From Litchfieldella rifensis (GTDB lineage Bacteria; Pseudomonadota; Gammaproteobacteria; Pseudomonadales; Halomonadaceae), in NCBI RefSeq assembly GCF_042646605.1, contig NZ_JBHRUG010000048.1:62001-126000 (forward strand): a stretch of DNA of 64,000 nucleotides, given 5' to 3'. Under the pieces are notes generated by a model that saw only the letters and a program-made list of their open reading frames with translations, had not been told where the DNA came from and did not search any database. Below, piece after piece: positions 26,491 through 35,618 of this stretch. The number at the start of each line of letters is the position of its first letter. Positions within the stretch are counted from its first letter, which is position 1. A program made the translations under genes and the position numbers.

Positions 26491-27189
26491 CTAATCGAAA
26501 GGATATGACAAGGATGGCATCCATTTTTGCCAAATAACTCTCAGCGAACCATCGTCAATCATGCGGTCGAGTGCATGATTAATCCTGGAAAGCCCTTCTG
26601 AATTCCCTTTTGCTACGACAGCCCCCCAGGCATTTCGAGTTGGGACGGTGAATGCGATCCTGAGATCATCTGCTTCAAGTGGCACGAGAGCAACATCGTC
26701 ATCGACGAGCGCATCGATGTCACCGTTTCTCAAAGCATGCACCATATCACCAAACACATCATCACTGGCGCCATCGAACGGCACACAGATAACATCAGGG
26801 AACGACTCTGCCAACTGCATGTTCAGGCTGTTGGCGATCGCCCCGACACGCTTCCCGGCCAGGTCACCGGGTTGTGCGGTATTGCTATCGGACCTTACCA
26901 TCACGGATTCATCGAATATGGCGTAAGGCCTGGTAAAATCACCCAAGCTGGCACGATACTCCGAAATGCCCTGCCCACAGAGGAGCAAATCTCCATCTCC
27001 CGCAGACAGTGCTGGATAGAAATCGCTCCATTGCCGATAAACCCACTCGACGCGCAACCCCATCACTTCTCCGATGAGCCGTGCGACATCGGCCTCATAA
27101 CCATGACGCTTACCGTTCGCGTCGCGTTCGAATAGTGGGGGCGCGGGCAAGTCTGCACATATGACTTTAAGAGGTGTCTGGTTTCTCAC
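26491..27189 (-). CDS. Type-3 solute-binding-protein-like protein without signal peptide
   Basis: Protein of 232 residues with the full SBP_bac_3 fold: the N-terminal VICADLPAPPLFERDANGKR, then HGYEADVARLIGEVMGL with the conserved E.DVA pattern, and the hinge-crossing region GKRVGAIANSLNMQL. Such proteins normally serve periplasmic uptake, but this one begins directly at the mature fold with no signal sequence. The start is GTG at 27189, whose GTGA overlaps the stop of the ligase gene, so it is translationally coupled to it. It may be a cytosolic binding or sensor protein, or an enzyme of the cyclohexadienyl-dehydratase-like branch of the fold. Function unknown. Confidence 0.78.
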   Translation of the reverse strand: MRNQTPLKVICADLPAPPLFERDANGKRHGYEADVARLIGEVMGLRVEWVYRQWSDFYPALSAGDGDLLLCGQGISEYRASLGDFTRPYAIFDESVMVRSDSNTAQPGDLAGKRVGAIANSLNMQLAESFPDVICVPFDGASDDVFGDMVHALRNGDIDALVDDDVALVPLEADDLRIAFTVPTRNAWGAVVAKGNSEGLSRINHALDRMIDDGSLRVIWQKWMPSLSYPFD

Positions 27190-28562
27190 GGCAAATACTC
27201 CTTGTACATATCACGCTCCCAATCCGTGACCGCAGCACAATAGCGGGCCCACTCATCCGCCTTCAGATCGACGTAGAGAGAGGACATGGCCTCGGGGAAG
27301 GCGCCCTTGATGACAGGATTATTCTTGAAAGCCTCCACGGCCTCACCCAGTGTCAGAGGAATACGAGCACTTGCGTCGATATCGCGTGAATAGCTGCTAG
27401 TCCCGATGGCTTCGCCGGGGTCGAGCTTATGTTCGATACCATTTTCGATAGCAGCCAGTAGGGCCACATGCGAGAGGTAAGGATTCACGCTGGCATCAGG
27501 CAGCTTGTACTCGAGACGACCGATCGCGGATAGCCTCACGCTGCAGGTCTTGTTGTCCATGCCCCAGTTGACTTGGGAGGGGGCAAATTGACCGACATCC
27601 CAGAATCGTTTATAGGAGTTCACCGTCGAGGCCATGATGAGCATGGCTCCCGGGGTATGCTTGAGCAGTCCTCCCAGAGAGTACCGAGCGATGTCGCTCA
27701 AATGAAGGTCGGTACGGCCTTCTTCTTCGAAAGTATTGACAGCACCTCGCCACAAACTGATGTTATGGTGGCATCCGTTGCCCATGCCACCAGTATAGGG
27801 TTTTGGCATGAAGCTTGCCGTGACGCCGAACTCCTTGGCCACCTGCCTACAGATTTGCCGGTAAAACATAAGGCGGTCAGCGGTCAACTCACAAGTGTCG
27901 AACATCCAGTTCAGCTCGAGTTGATAGGGATCTTCATAATCCCCCTCGATCATATCGAAACCCATTTGGGATGCGTAATCGATAACCCTCTGATAAATAG
28001 GTCTCATCAACTCGAGGTTGCTGAGCTGATAAGCTGGACTCGCCCCGGGCCTGGGATTAATTTTCATGGAATCGCCCAGCCAGGACATTTCCGGCTCACA
28101 TCCAGATTTCAGTCGCATTCCCTGTCGCTCGGTGAAAGCCTCATGAGTGCGAATCAATAGCCCTCGGGGATCTGTCGATAGTGCTTGCCCTCCGACTTCA
28201 GCGCGGTGACCCGGTTCGTAGACACGACAAAAGAATGCTCCAACGCTACGGTCCCAGGGGAGCACCTGGAAGGTGTCCAAATCGGGCATGGCTGTAAATT
28301 CAGCGGCTTGGGTGCCGCCCCCCATCAGTTCCCCGAACCGGTTACACTGCATATCACTGATAGCAGTACGATGAAACTGTATGCCCTTGGCAAGGTTACG
28401 CTCGAGTTGCGTGGCGGGAACGACTTTTGCCAGCAGTTTTCCACCAAGCGTAACAACTTGGTAATAGATATATTTGACACCGGATTCATGGATGAGGGAC
28501 TTGATTTCCTGAATTTTCGATTCATCCATGTTGTGTTCTATATGAGAATTAAGGGCGGTCAT
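27186..28562 (-). CDS. Glutamine-synthetase-like gamma-glutamyl ligase
   Basis: Protein of 458 residues of the GlnA superfamily. The catalytic half carries the Glu motif EPEMSWLG, then EGDYEDPYQLELNW with further metal ligands, GNGCHHNISLW (His of the ATP-binding site), NSYKRFW and the Arg-containing SVRLSAIGRLEYK. The N-terminal beta-grasp domain is GS-like but divergent. Within the cluster it most resembles gamma-glutamylpolyamine (PuuA) or other gamma-glutamyl-amide synthetases that attach glutamate to an amine. The start at 28562 has an AAAGGACC binding site; an ATG 15 codons upstream is less likely. The stop overlaps the next gene. Confidence 0.82.
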   Translation of the reverse strand: MTALNSHIEHNMDESKIQEIKSLIHESGVKYIYYQVVTLGGKLLAKVVPATQLERNLAKGIQFHRTAISDMQCNRFGELMGGGTQAAEFTAMPDLDTFQVLPWDRSVGAFFCRVYEPGHRAEVGGQALSTDPRGLLIRTHEAFTERQGMRLKSGCEPEMSWLGDSMKINPRPGASPAYQLSNLELMRPIYQRVIDYASQMGFDMIEGDYEDPYQLELNWMFDTCELTADRLMFYRQICRQVAKEFGVTASFMPKPYTGGMGNGCHHNISLWRGAVNTFEEEGRTDLHLSDIARYSLGGLLKHTPGAMLIMASTVNSYKRFWDVGQFAPSQVNWGMDNKTCSVRLSAIGRLEYKLPDASVNPYLSHVALLAAIENGIEHKLDPGEAIGTSSYSRDIDASARIPLTLGEAVEAFKNNPVIKGAFPEAMSSLYVDLKADEWARYCAAVTDWERDMYKEYLP

Positions 28563-28619
28563 ATTATGGTCCTTTGTTGTCTTATATGTGTGGTTTCGAT
28601 GTTTCAATGAACATGGTTG

Positions 28620-30032
28620 TTATAAGGCGCTTGATACCCCAGCTTCTTTCCTGCTCCCGGTTTGCCAATACCTTACGGCCCAATAGATCATTGCTGTCAT
28701 GAAGAACGTGGGCAGGCCGGCACTCATATAAAGAAACAGGGGGCCTGGCGCATCAGCCACTGGGTTATAAGTCCAAAAATAAAACAAACCACCGAGGATA
28801 ATGGCGAAATATGCGCCATAGTTGATTCCATTCTGGTAACGGTAGACTGATGAGGAGCGATCATACATTCCTGTTAGATCTACCCGGTATCGACGAATAA
28901 TAACCAGCTCGACAACCATCACCGCTCCAATGGCAGCCATGATGAATGAGATATAAGAAAGGAAGGTTGTGTAACCATCGTAGAATGCAGGCGTCAGCAT
29001 CAAGAGCATAGCTGGTAGCGTCGTTGCAATGGCCTTTAACCAACTCCACTGAGGAAACAGTGTCTTGATACTGATACCCTGGGAGTAAACCAGGATGGTT
29101 GCCGAGGTCAGGTTGGCCAGAATAAGCAGAAGCAACCCCACGATCCCGAAGACTGGCCCGCCGGCGGAAATCATCCATTTGGCAGGATCATAGACACCGA
29201 CGAGCAGTGCCGTTAGCGCGCCAAGAATCGCCGCGATATTCAACAACACGCCCCAGCCGATAAAACTCCCCCAGACTGCGGTTTTTTCCGTTTTGGCGAG
29301 GCGACACCACTGGCCAAAATACGCTGCCCAGGAGAACCCCAGTCCGACATTCCACTCGATGGCTGATACCAGCCCGCGGCGGGGGTCATCATAAGGTGCT
29401 GCCGGCGCGGCGCTGAATGCCTTGTCGAGGCCTTCGACCCACAGGATGTAAAAAATCAGCCCGGCAATAATGGCGAATATGGTGGGCACGCCGACACGAT
29501 TGAACAACTTGATGGCAATGGGCCCTCGATAGGCGATCATCCAAGCCACGAGGAAGGCGCAGATCGCAAATAAAGGAGCACCAATGGAGCGGTCAACGAC
29601 CCATTGAGGCGCATTGAACTCGGCCAGCAGTGTCGTGAATGATTCGCCGAGCATGAAGGATGCCATCGTCATCCAGCCAAGGTTGATGATGGCAAATACG
29701 AACAGAAATATATTACTTCCTAACCAGCCAAGTACGACACGTGCACCGATGAAGGTGTCGACGCCATACCTGCAGAAAAACTTTGCCAACCCGAGAAGCA
29801 GCAGCACGGGTATGGCATTACCGAACAGAATCACAGGAATCGCCTGGCTCGCAGGCAGTACGCTCCCGGTATAGCCTCCAATCAGGAAGCTCCAGGCCGC
29901 GATCCCGAAGCCCACCATCATCATGACGTAGTCCGTCAACCCAAAGGGGCGTTCATTAGCCATGGCAGGTAGCACCCCGAAATGGGAGGCTTCCTCCTCA
30001 TGGGGTGTGCTATCTATTGAATTGTCATTCAT
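28620..30032 (-). CDS. NCS1-family purine/cytosine permease-like transporter
   Basis: Inner-membrane protein of 470 residues with about 12 hydrophobic helices. The N-terminal region (ERPFGLTDYVMMMVGFGIAA) and the motif PYDDPRRGLVSAIEWNVGLG fit NCS1 permeases (codB/Mhp1-like), which take up purines, pyrimidines, hydantoins and related N-heterocycles with Na+ or H+. In this island the natural inference is uptake of the nitrogenous substrate. It ends about 57 bases before the ligase start. Confidence 0.87.
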   Translation of the reverse strand: MNDNSIDSTPHEEEASHFGVLPAMANERPFGLTDYVMMMVGFGIAAWSFLIGGYTGSVLPASQAIPVILFGNAIPVLLLLGLAKFFCRYGVDTFIGARVVLGWLGSNIFLFVFAIINLGWMTMASFMLGESFTTLLAEFNAPQWVVDRSIGAPLFAICAFLVAWMIAYRGPIAIKLFNRVGVPTIFAIIAGLIFYILWVEGLDKAFSAAPAAPYDDPRRGLVSAIEWNVGLGFSWAAYFGQWCRLAKTEKTAVWGSFIGWGVLLNIAAILGALTALLVGVYDPAKWMISAGGPVFGIVGLLLLILANLTSATILVYSQGISIKTLFPQWSWLKAIATTLPAMLLMLTPAFYDGYTTFLSYISFIMAAIGAVMVVELVIIRRYRVDLTGMYDRSSSVYRYQNGINYGAYFAIILGGLFYFWTYNPVADAPGPLFLYMSAGLPTFFMTAMIYWAVRYWQTGSRKEAGVSSAL

Positions 30033-30093
30033 TTTCTTGACCTCTCATGCAATTGTTATTGTCCACAAGGTCTGTGTTGTCAGGTATGTAAAA

Positions 30094-30252
30094 TCAGAGA
30101 CTCCACAGCAAAAGGGCCGATATAAGTACACATAGCCCGATGGGCATAACCCATTCCGCCAGCTCAATTTCTTTAGGCCGTTCGCCTTTCTCGATTCTCG
30201 CTATTCGCTCAACCAGCTCTTTCTTGGTCTGGTTATCCAGGTCAATGTCCAT
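30094..30252 (-). CDS. 52-residue single-span membrane protein
   Basis: Small protein of 52 residues, too short for many gene callers. It starts MDIDLDNQTKKELVERIARI with a charged helix and ends in one hydrophobic span (VMPIGLCVLISALLLWSL). It lies on the same strand between the ferredoxin and the NCS1 permease, 61 bases before the permease. A small partner subunit of the permease is the simplest guess; the fold and position are seen, the function is inferred. Confidence 0.55.
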   Translation of the reverse strand: MDIDLDNQTKKELVERIARIEKGERPKEIELAEWVMPIGLCVLISALLLWSL

Positions 30253-30318
30253 GGCATCACCGTTTTATCTTGTTGGTGGGTATCGTCGCGACACATTGGG
30301 TGGCCGACTAACCTCAAT

Positions 30319-30510
30319 TTATTCATCCATGATCGTAATGGCTTGCTCTGGGCAAACGTCCGCGGCCTCCTCGGCAGAATCTCTCAGGCTTTCGTCGACA
30401 TGGGACTCATATAGCAACGTGCCATCCTCCCCGAAGCGGAAGATGTCCGGTGCAGCAATGACGCACTGGCCATGGTCCTGGCACTTATCTCTGTCAACGC
30501 AGATCTTCAT
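30319..30510 (-). CDS. Small ferredoxin of the P450 electron-donor type
   Basis: Ferredoxin of 63 residues. The cluster ligands fit a CX2HX2C type: KICVDRDKCQDHGQCVIAAP with the third Cys replaced by His, and a distal CPEQAI. This 3Fe-4S or 4Fe-4S arrangement is typical of ferredoxins that feed bacterial cytochromes P450. GGAGG precedes the ATG at 30510 at about 10 bases; an ATG 11 codons upstream is possible. A P450 and a ferredoxin reductase lie across the divergent promoter at 33057 and 34284. Confidence 0.88.
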   Translation of the reverse strand: MKICVDRDKCQDHGQCVIAAPDIFRFGEDGTLLYESHVDESLRDSAEEAADVCPEQAITIMDE

Positions 30511-30583
30511 GGGGGTGATCTCCTCCGGTGTAGTTGTTGTCACCGAGCGTCCATTTCCCGGGTCATGGGCGTCGGGTCAAAAA

Positions 30584-30612
30584 AACATATGACACCAAAT
30601 TTTATGTGTCAA
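30584..30612 (-). promoter_or_regulatory. Sigma70-type promoter for the leftward island operon
   Basis: Read on the minus strand, TTGACA (30612-30607) is separated by exactly 17 bases from TATGTT (30589-30584), which is followed by TT. The ferredoxin ATG is 74 bases downstream. The spacer carries the palindrome TGACAC/GTGTCA (30590-30611), a possible repressor operator. The hexamers are identical to those of the opposite promoter. Confidence 0.72.
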
Positions 30613-30763
30613 GGTTCCCCTTGTATTTTGCTCGCAATGTCACATTTTATGGCGCTTACAAGGCCTCTCTATTGCTCGCGAGCAAGGGGGTTGCTCAGGA
30701 ATTTCGGTTAATCTATTGATTTAAATAATATTTTTTTACGTTCGGCAGGGCGCCTTAAAACAT

Positions 30764-30792
30764 TTGACATAATAGTTTATAGTCCATATGTT
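30764..30792 (+). promoter_or_regulatory. Sigma70-type promoter for the rightward island operon
   Basis: TTGACA (30764-30769) and TATGTT (30787-30792) are separated by 17 bases; TTT follows. The aldehyde dehydrogenase ATG is 76 bases downstream. The hexamers, the spacing and the distance to the first start codon all match the leftward promoter, so one regulator probably controls both. The rest of the 357-base region from 30511 to 30867 shows no gene. Confidence 0.72.
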
Positions 30793-30867
30793 TTGTAGGG
30801 AGCACCACTGGGGCTTCGCCGGAATTCCCGGAATGACAACGACAAGAGCACACTGGACCTCTACAAC

Positions 30868-32322
30868 ATGTTGAAAGATATATATTTACCCAGCCATTTA
30901 TGGATAAACGGACGAGCCTGCGAGGCCGCTTCCGGCGAGCAGTTCGACTGCCTGTCCCCCCGCGACGGGAAGCTTCTGGTCCGTGTGGCGGAAGGCGGGA
31001 AAGATGACATCGATATGGCCGTCCAGGCCGCTAGATCGGCCTCGGATACTTGGGCCCGTCAGGCGCCCAAGCAGCGCCGTCGACACCTGCTTCAGCTTGC
31101 CGACATCATCGAGTCTCATCAGGATGAACTCGCGTTCCTGGAAAGCCTGGATACGGGAAAACCGATCACCCACGCGCGACGTGACGACCTTCCCCTCTCT
31201 ATTAACTGCTTGCGCTTCTATGCTGAAGCCATCGACAAGCACTATGACGAAATCGCCCCAACAGCATCCGATGTGCTGGCCACCATTAGACGTGAGCCGT
31301 TAGGCGTCATTGGGGCTGTCGTGCCCTGGAACTTTCCTCTGATGATTGCCTGCTGGAAACTGGCACCAGCCTTGGCCGCTGGCAACACGGTGGTGTTGAA
31401 GCCAGCGGAGCAATCGCCGCTGACAGCCATTCGGCTTGCCGAGTTGGCGTCTGCCGCTGGATTGCCTGATGGGGTGATCAATGTGGTGCCTGGCTATGGA
31501 AAAACAGCCGGTGCGGCGCTGGGCCGCCACCCTGATGTCGACGCTGTCAGCTTTACCGGCTCGGGGCCGGTAGGTCGCCTATTCCTGCGCTACGCCGCGG
31601 AATCCAACATGAAGGCGGTCTTTCTCGAGTGCGGGGGGAAAAGTCCACAAATCGTTTTCGACGATGCGGATGACCTGGACAAGGCGGCCCAGGCCGTGGC
31701 GCAGGGGATCTGTTACAACCAAGGGCAAGTCTGCAGTGCCGGTTCGCGTCTTCTGGTCCAGCAATCGATTGCCGATGACTTTATCGATCGAGTGCTCTCC
31801 CATGTTGACACGTGGTCTTTGGGAGACCCCCTGGATCCGGCAACCAAGATGGGGGCCCTCATCGAATCGAAGCATTTGGAACGGGTGCAACGATTCGTCG
31901 ATATCGGCCATGCGGAAGGGGCAGCCCTCGTTTCAGTGGGCAACCAGCATAGTCCTTGTGAAGGTGGTTTCTATTTCCCTTCCACTATCTTCGACCATGT
32001 CCAGAAGGACATGACACTCGCCCAAGAGGAGATTTTCGGCCCGGTGCTGGCCGTCACTCGCTTTGCAGACGAAGCCGAGGCGTTGGAGCTTGCCAACGCG
32101 ACCCGCTTCGGGCTGGCTGCGGCCGTCTGGACATCTTCGCTTTCCCGTGCACACCGCATGTCTCGTGACCTTAAGGCCGGTACGGTCTGGGTCAACAATT
32201 ACGATGGCAGCGATATCACTGTCCCCTTCGGTGGTTTCGGTGAGTCCGGAAACGGTCGGGATAAATCCCTGCATGCTCTCGACAAGATGTCGCAGCTGAA
32301 GAGCACCTGGATACAGTTTTAA
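30868..32322 (+). CDS. Aldehyde dehydrogenase (PuuC/GabD-like)
   Basis: NAD(P)-dependent aldehyde dehydrogenase of 484 residues. The Rossmann region has VPWNFPLMIACWKLAPALAA, the glycine motif FTGSGPVGRL, the general base Glu near 254 in VFLECGGKSP and the nucleophilic Cys near 289 in NQGQVCSAGSR. The C-terminal signature EEIFGPVLAV is intact. In the puu scheme this class oxidises a gamma-glutamyl aminoaldehyde to the acid, which fits the ligase and amidotransferase nearby. Starts 76 bases after the rightward promoter; the ribosome binding site is weak. Confidence 0.92.
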   Translation: MLKDIYLPSHLWINGRACEAASGEQFDCLSPRDGKLLVRVAEGGKDDIDMAVQAARSASDTWARQAPKQRRRHLLQLADIIESHQDELAFLESLDTGKPITHARRDDLPLSINCLRFYAEAIDKHYDEIAPTASDVLATIRREPLGVIGAVVPWNFPLMIACWKLAPALAAGNTVVLKPAEQSPLTAIRLAELASAAGLPDGVINVVPGYGKTAGAALGRHPDVDAVSFTGSGPVGRLFLRYAAESNMKAVFLECGGKSPQIVFDDADDLDKAAQAVAQGICYNQGQVCSAGSRLLVQQSIADDFIDRVLSHVDTWSLGDPLDPATKMGALIESKHLERVQRFVDIGHAEGAALVSVGNQHSPCEGGFYFPSTIFDHVQKDMTLAQEEIFGPVLAVTRFADEAEALELANATRFGLAAAVWTSSLSRAHRMSRDLKAGTVWVNNYDGSDITVPFGGFGESGNGRDKSLHALDKMSQLKSTWIQF

Positions 32323-32334
32323 TCGGATGGGCTA

Positions 32335-33024
32335 ATGAAGATTTCTTCTGCCATATTGCTGCTGCATAACCACCAGGACTCGGCGGGAACGCTACCCGAG
32401 TTGCTGGATAGCTTGTCCATCGAGTCCGAGATGGCCTATGTCGACCAGCCACTGCCGGCCCCTACCGAAGAACAGCTGGTCGTGGTCATGGGGTCCATAG
32501 AGTCTGCTTACGACCACACCTTGCCATGGCTGTCCGGTGAGCTGGAGTGGTTGAAGTCGCTCACCGATAGAAACCAGCCGGTACTTGGCATTTGTTTTGG
32601 CAGCCAGCTACTTGCCCGGGCACTCGGCGGTGAGACGTACCGCAACCATGCAGCGGAGATTGGCTGGATACCTGTCACGACCACCGATAGCCGCATGTTA
32701 TCCAGTGGTCCATGGTTCAATTTCCATTTTGATGCTTTCCATACTCCTGCTCGCGCCACGCTATTAGCCAGTACTGGCATGGCGCACCAGGCGTTCATTC
32801 ACCGCAGGCAGATCGGGGTGCAGTTTCACCCGGAAATCACCCCAGAGATGTTCGACTCCTGGCTGGCGGCATGGGATGCCACGGAGTCGGGACGCGCTTA
32901 CCTTGCTCGCTCTGGTGATATGCCTACTCGGCTCAGGCAGCAAATCGTCGATCATGAGAAAGATAATCGAAAGAGGTTCAAAGATTTTCTCATAAGCGCG
33001 ATTGAGCACATGACAGCTAATTGA
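32335..33024 (+). CDS. Class I glutamine amidotransferase-like hydrolase
   Basis: GATase1-fold protein of 229 residues with a complete triad: Cys87 in GICFGSQLLARALGG, His165 and Glu167 in GVQFHPEIT. It lacks any synthetase domain, as in stand-alone YfeJ-like proteins and, in function, the gamma-glutamyl-GABA hydrolase PuuD. The natural role here is hydrolysis of a gamma-glutamyl amide. It follows the aldehyde dehydrogenase by 12 bases, so it is co-transcribed. A second enzyme of the family sits at 35619. Confidence 0.87.
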   Translation: MKISSAILLLHNHQDSAGTLPELLDSLSIESEMAYVDQPLPAPTEEQLVVVMGSIESAYDHTLPWLSGELEWLKSLTDRNQPVLGICFGSQLLARALGGETYRNHAAEIGWIPVTTTDSRMLSSGPWFNFHFDAFHTPARATLLASTGMAHQAFIHRRQIGVQFHPEITPEMFDSWLAAWDATESGRAYLARSGDMPTRLRQQIVDHEKDNRKRFKDFLISAIEHMTAN

Positions 33025-33056
33025 ACACACTCTCACAACAATACCAAGGTAAAGAT

Positions 33057-34265
33057 ATGACCATTGCAACTCAACTGCCGTTAGATAGCGCCTACCTTGA
33101 TGTCTCTGATCCCCGCTTCGTCATCCATTCCCAGGAAGTGCACGATGCCCGAGAGAAAAACTGGTTTGCCAGGACCAACTATGGCCTCGCCATTCTTCGA
33201 TATGAAGAAATGAAGCAACTCCTACGCCACCCCAAGCTTCGCCAGGGTAGCGCGGCGTGGCCTCGTCATAACGGTGTGACAGAAGGGCCATTCGCCGATT
33301 GGTGGAACCATGTCCTGCTGAACTTGGAAGGCGTCGATCATGCCCGACTGCGCAGGCTGGTGAATCCCGCTTTTTCGCCTAAGATGTTGGAGAAAATGAA
33401 CCCTCGCTTCCAAGCATTGGCCGGGGAGCTCATCGATGTCATGGCTGCTCGTGGTTGCGGCGAATTCATGAGCGAGTTCGCCGAGCCCTACGCCGCGCGT
33501 GTCATATGCATCATGCTGGGCCTGCCGGAAAGCGAATGGAAAAAAATCGCAGGCTGGTCATCGACCCTGGGGCTCGCGTTGGGTGTCACCCTGAAGCAGG
33601 ACCTGCCACGCATAGAGAAGGCGCTGGAAGGTCTGTATCAATATGCCGACCAGCTCATCGATGATCGGCTTAACGAGCCCGGCGATGACTTCGTATCACG
33701 GCTGGTGCTGGCGCAGCGTGACGATGACGCCATGAGTCGCGACGAGTTGCGTGTCATGCTGGTGTTGCTGATCTTCGGGGGCATGGACACCACGCGCAAT
33801 CAGCTCGGCTTGGCCATGGAGTCTTTCATGCAGCACCCGGAGCAATGGGAGCTTCTCGCTGAGCGGCCCGAACTGGCTGGCAATGCAGTAGCCGAGGTCA
33901 TGCGGACCAACCCGACCGTCACCTGGGTGACTCGTGAGGCCGTGGAGGACTTTGAATACCAAGGTCTTTCGATCGCCCAAGGCACCACGGTGCACTTGTA
34001 CTCCCAGGCAGCGGGAACCGATCCTCGCGCCATGCTCAACCCTGAGTTCAATATTGCCGAAGAGCGCCCACCCCATTTCGGGTTTGGTGGAGGCACGCAC
34101 CATTGCTTGGGCCACTTCATCGCCAAGAGTGACATGAGCATCGCGCTGCCCCTGCTGGCCAGGAAGTTATGTCAGATCCGGCTAGATGGTGACGCAACCT
34201 GGCTGCCGCGAAGTGGCAACACCGGTCCTATCACACTGCCGCTGGCTTTTAGGGTCCGCGCGTGA
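33057..34265 (+). CDS. Cytochrome P450
   Basis: Soluble bacterial P450 of 402 residues. The haem-binding loop FGFGGGTHHCLGHF holds the axial Cys at about 350; the I-helix oxygen-activation motif is FGGMDTTRN near 240 and the ExxR of the K-helix is EVMR near 280. It needs reducing power from the ferredoxin at 30319 and the reductase at 34284. The island context suggests oxidation of a C-N-containing substrate. ATG 33057 is used; an upstream extension overlaps the previous gene. Confidence 0.93.
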   Translation: MTIATQLPLDSAYLDVSDPRFVIHSQEVHDAREKNWFARTNYGLAILRYEEMKQLLRHPKLRQGSAAWPRHNGVTEGPFADWWNHVLLNLEGVDHARLRRLVNPAFSPKMLEKMNPRFQALAGELIDVMAARGCGEFMSEFAEPYAARVICIMLGLPESEWKKIAGWSSTLGLALGVTLKQDLPRIEKALEGLYQYADQLIDDRLNEPGDDFVSRLVLAQRDDDAMSRDELRVMLVLLIFGGMDTTRNQLGLAMESFMQHPEQWELLAERPELAGNAVAEVMRTNPTVTWVTREAVEDFEYQGLSIAQGTTVHLYSQAAGTDPRAMLNPEFNIAEERPPHFGFGGGTHHCLGHFIAKSDMSIALPLLARKLCQIRLDGDATWLPRSGNTGPITLPLAFRVRA

Positions 34266-34283
34266 TCACGGGAGGTAGGTCGT

Positions 34284-35537
34284 ATGTCATCTCCGATTGT
34301 TATTGTCGGTAGCTCTCTGGCGGGGCTGCGCAGTGCGGAGCAACTGCGCAGCCAGGGTTGGTCAGGACCTATCACCCTGGTAGGGGAAGAAGAGCACTTG
34401 CCCTACAACCGTCCCCCTCTTTCGAAACAAGCTCTGGCCGATGCCCGTAGTGGGTCTCTCGAAGCCCTGCATGAAAAGCTAGCCTTGGCACTCAAGCCTC
34501 GCTTGGGTGACATCCATTGGCTATTGAGAAAGCGGGCTATCTCATCGGACTTGGAAAAACAGCAGGTTGTACTGGATGATGGCGAAACACTAAGCTATGG
34601 CGGCTTGGTAATCGCCACCGGGCTACGCGCAAGACAACTGCCGTTATCAGGTGGCGAACCACAGCGTTACCGTATTCGCACTCTGAGCGATGCCTGGCGA
34701 CTGGGTCGCGTGCTGAAAAAAGGGTGCCGTATCTCCATTGCCGGTGCTGGCTTCATCGGCTGTGAACTGGCAGCCACCGCTCGCAAGCTGGACTGTCACG
34801 TGACGGTCATTGATTCCGCCAAGGCACCGCTAGTCAGCGTGCTAGGCCGTGCACTCTCGGAGGAGCTGTTGGCGTACCATCGCTCTCATGGCGTAGCGCT
34901 TTATCTGGACTCTCAGATATCCGAGATAAAACATAACCATGACGGTGCCCTCCTGGGCGTGAAGCTGGCTGATGGGACGACTATCGATAGCGATATACTC
35001 GTCGAGGCCGTGGGTGCAACACCGAACACGGAGTGGCTGGCTGGCAACGGACTAGACCTCGACAATGGTGTGCTATGCCATAGCGACCTGTCTCTGCCGG
35101 GCTATCCCAATGTCATCGCGGTAGGAGACGTTGCACGTTTCAAGAATCCCCTTTTCGATGATTCACCGCGCCGAATTGAGCACTGGAATATTGCCGGAGA
35201 AACGGCTCGATGTGGTGTCGCCAGCCTCTTGTCCCACCTTGAGGGGGAGAGGGCGCCTGTACATGTAGCCCTAAGGCCCATTGTCCCTTCGTTCTGGAGC
35301 GATCAATTTGCCGTTAAAATTCAGGGAATTGGAATGCCGTCACTTGGCGATAGTGTAAAGCCAATCGAGGGAAGCCTGGATGCTTCCTTCACGAGCGGGG
35401 AGACGCTCGCCTTGGGCTACTATCGCGATGGGTCCTTGATCGGCATTACATCCATCAATGGAGAAAAGCAACAGCCACGTTATCGTAAGATGCTGCTAGA
35501 GGAGCGAGAGAGGCTGCAAGCCGTCGGGGTGGTGTGA
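34284..35537 (+). CDS. FAD-dependent ferredoxin reductase
   Basis: Flavoprotein reductase of 417 residues with the N-terminal FAD motif IVIVGSSLAGLRSAEQLR, an NAD motif ISIAGAGFIGCELAATARKL near 152, and a C-terminal FAD-loop region (NVIAVGDVARFKNPLF). It resembles putidaredoxin/rubredoxin reductases that pass electrons from NAD(P)H to a P450 ferredoxin. First sequence position S in GSSLAGL replaces the usual G, an oddity of one residue. It follows the P450 by 18 bases. Confidence 0.91.
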   Translation: MSSPIVIVGSSLAGLRSAEQLRSQGWSGPITLVGEEEHLPYNRPPLSKQALADARSGSLEALHEKLALALKPRLGDIHWLLRKRAISSDLEKQQVVLDDGETLSYGGLVIATGLRARQLPLSGGEPQRYRIRTLSDAWRLGRVLKKGCRISIAGAGFIGCELAATARKLDCHVTVIDSAKAPLVSVLGRALSEELLAYHRSHGVALYLDSQISEIKHNHDGALLGVKLADGTTIDSDILVEAVGATPNTEWLAGNGLDLDNGVLCHSDLSLPGYPNVIAVGDVARFKNPLFDDSPRRIEHWNIAGETARCGVASLLSHLEGERAPVHVALRPIVPSFWSDQFAVKIQGIGMPSLGDSVKPIEGSLDASFTSGETLALGYYRDGSLIGITSINGEKQQPRYRKMLLEERERLQAVGVV

Positions 35538-35618
35538 TATTGGAATGTCATGCCATCGCGAGTTGTCCCTGAACATGGCGATACCAATCAAGTCAAACAT
35601 TGTTGCGGTCCATAAATC

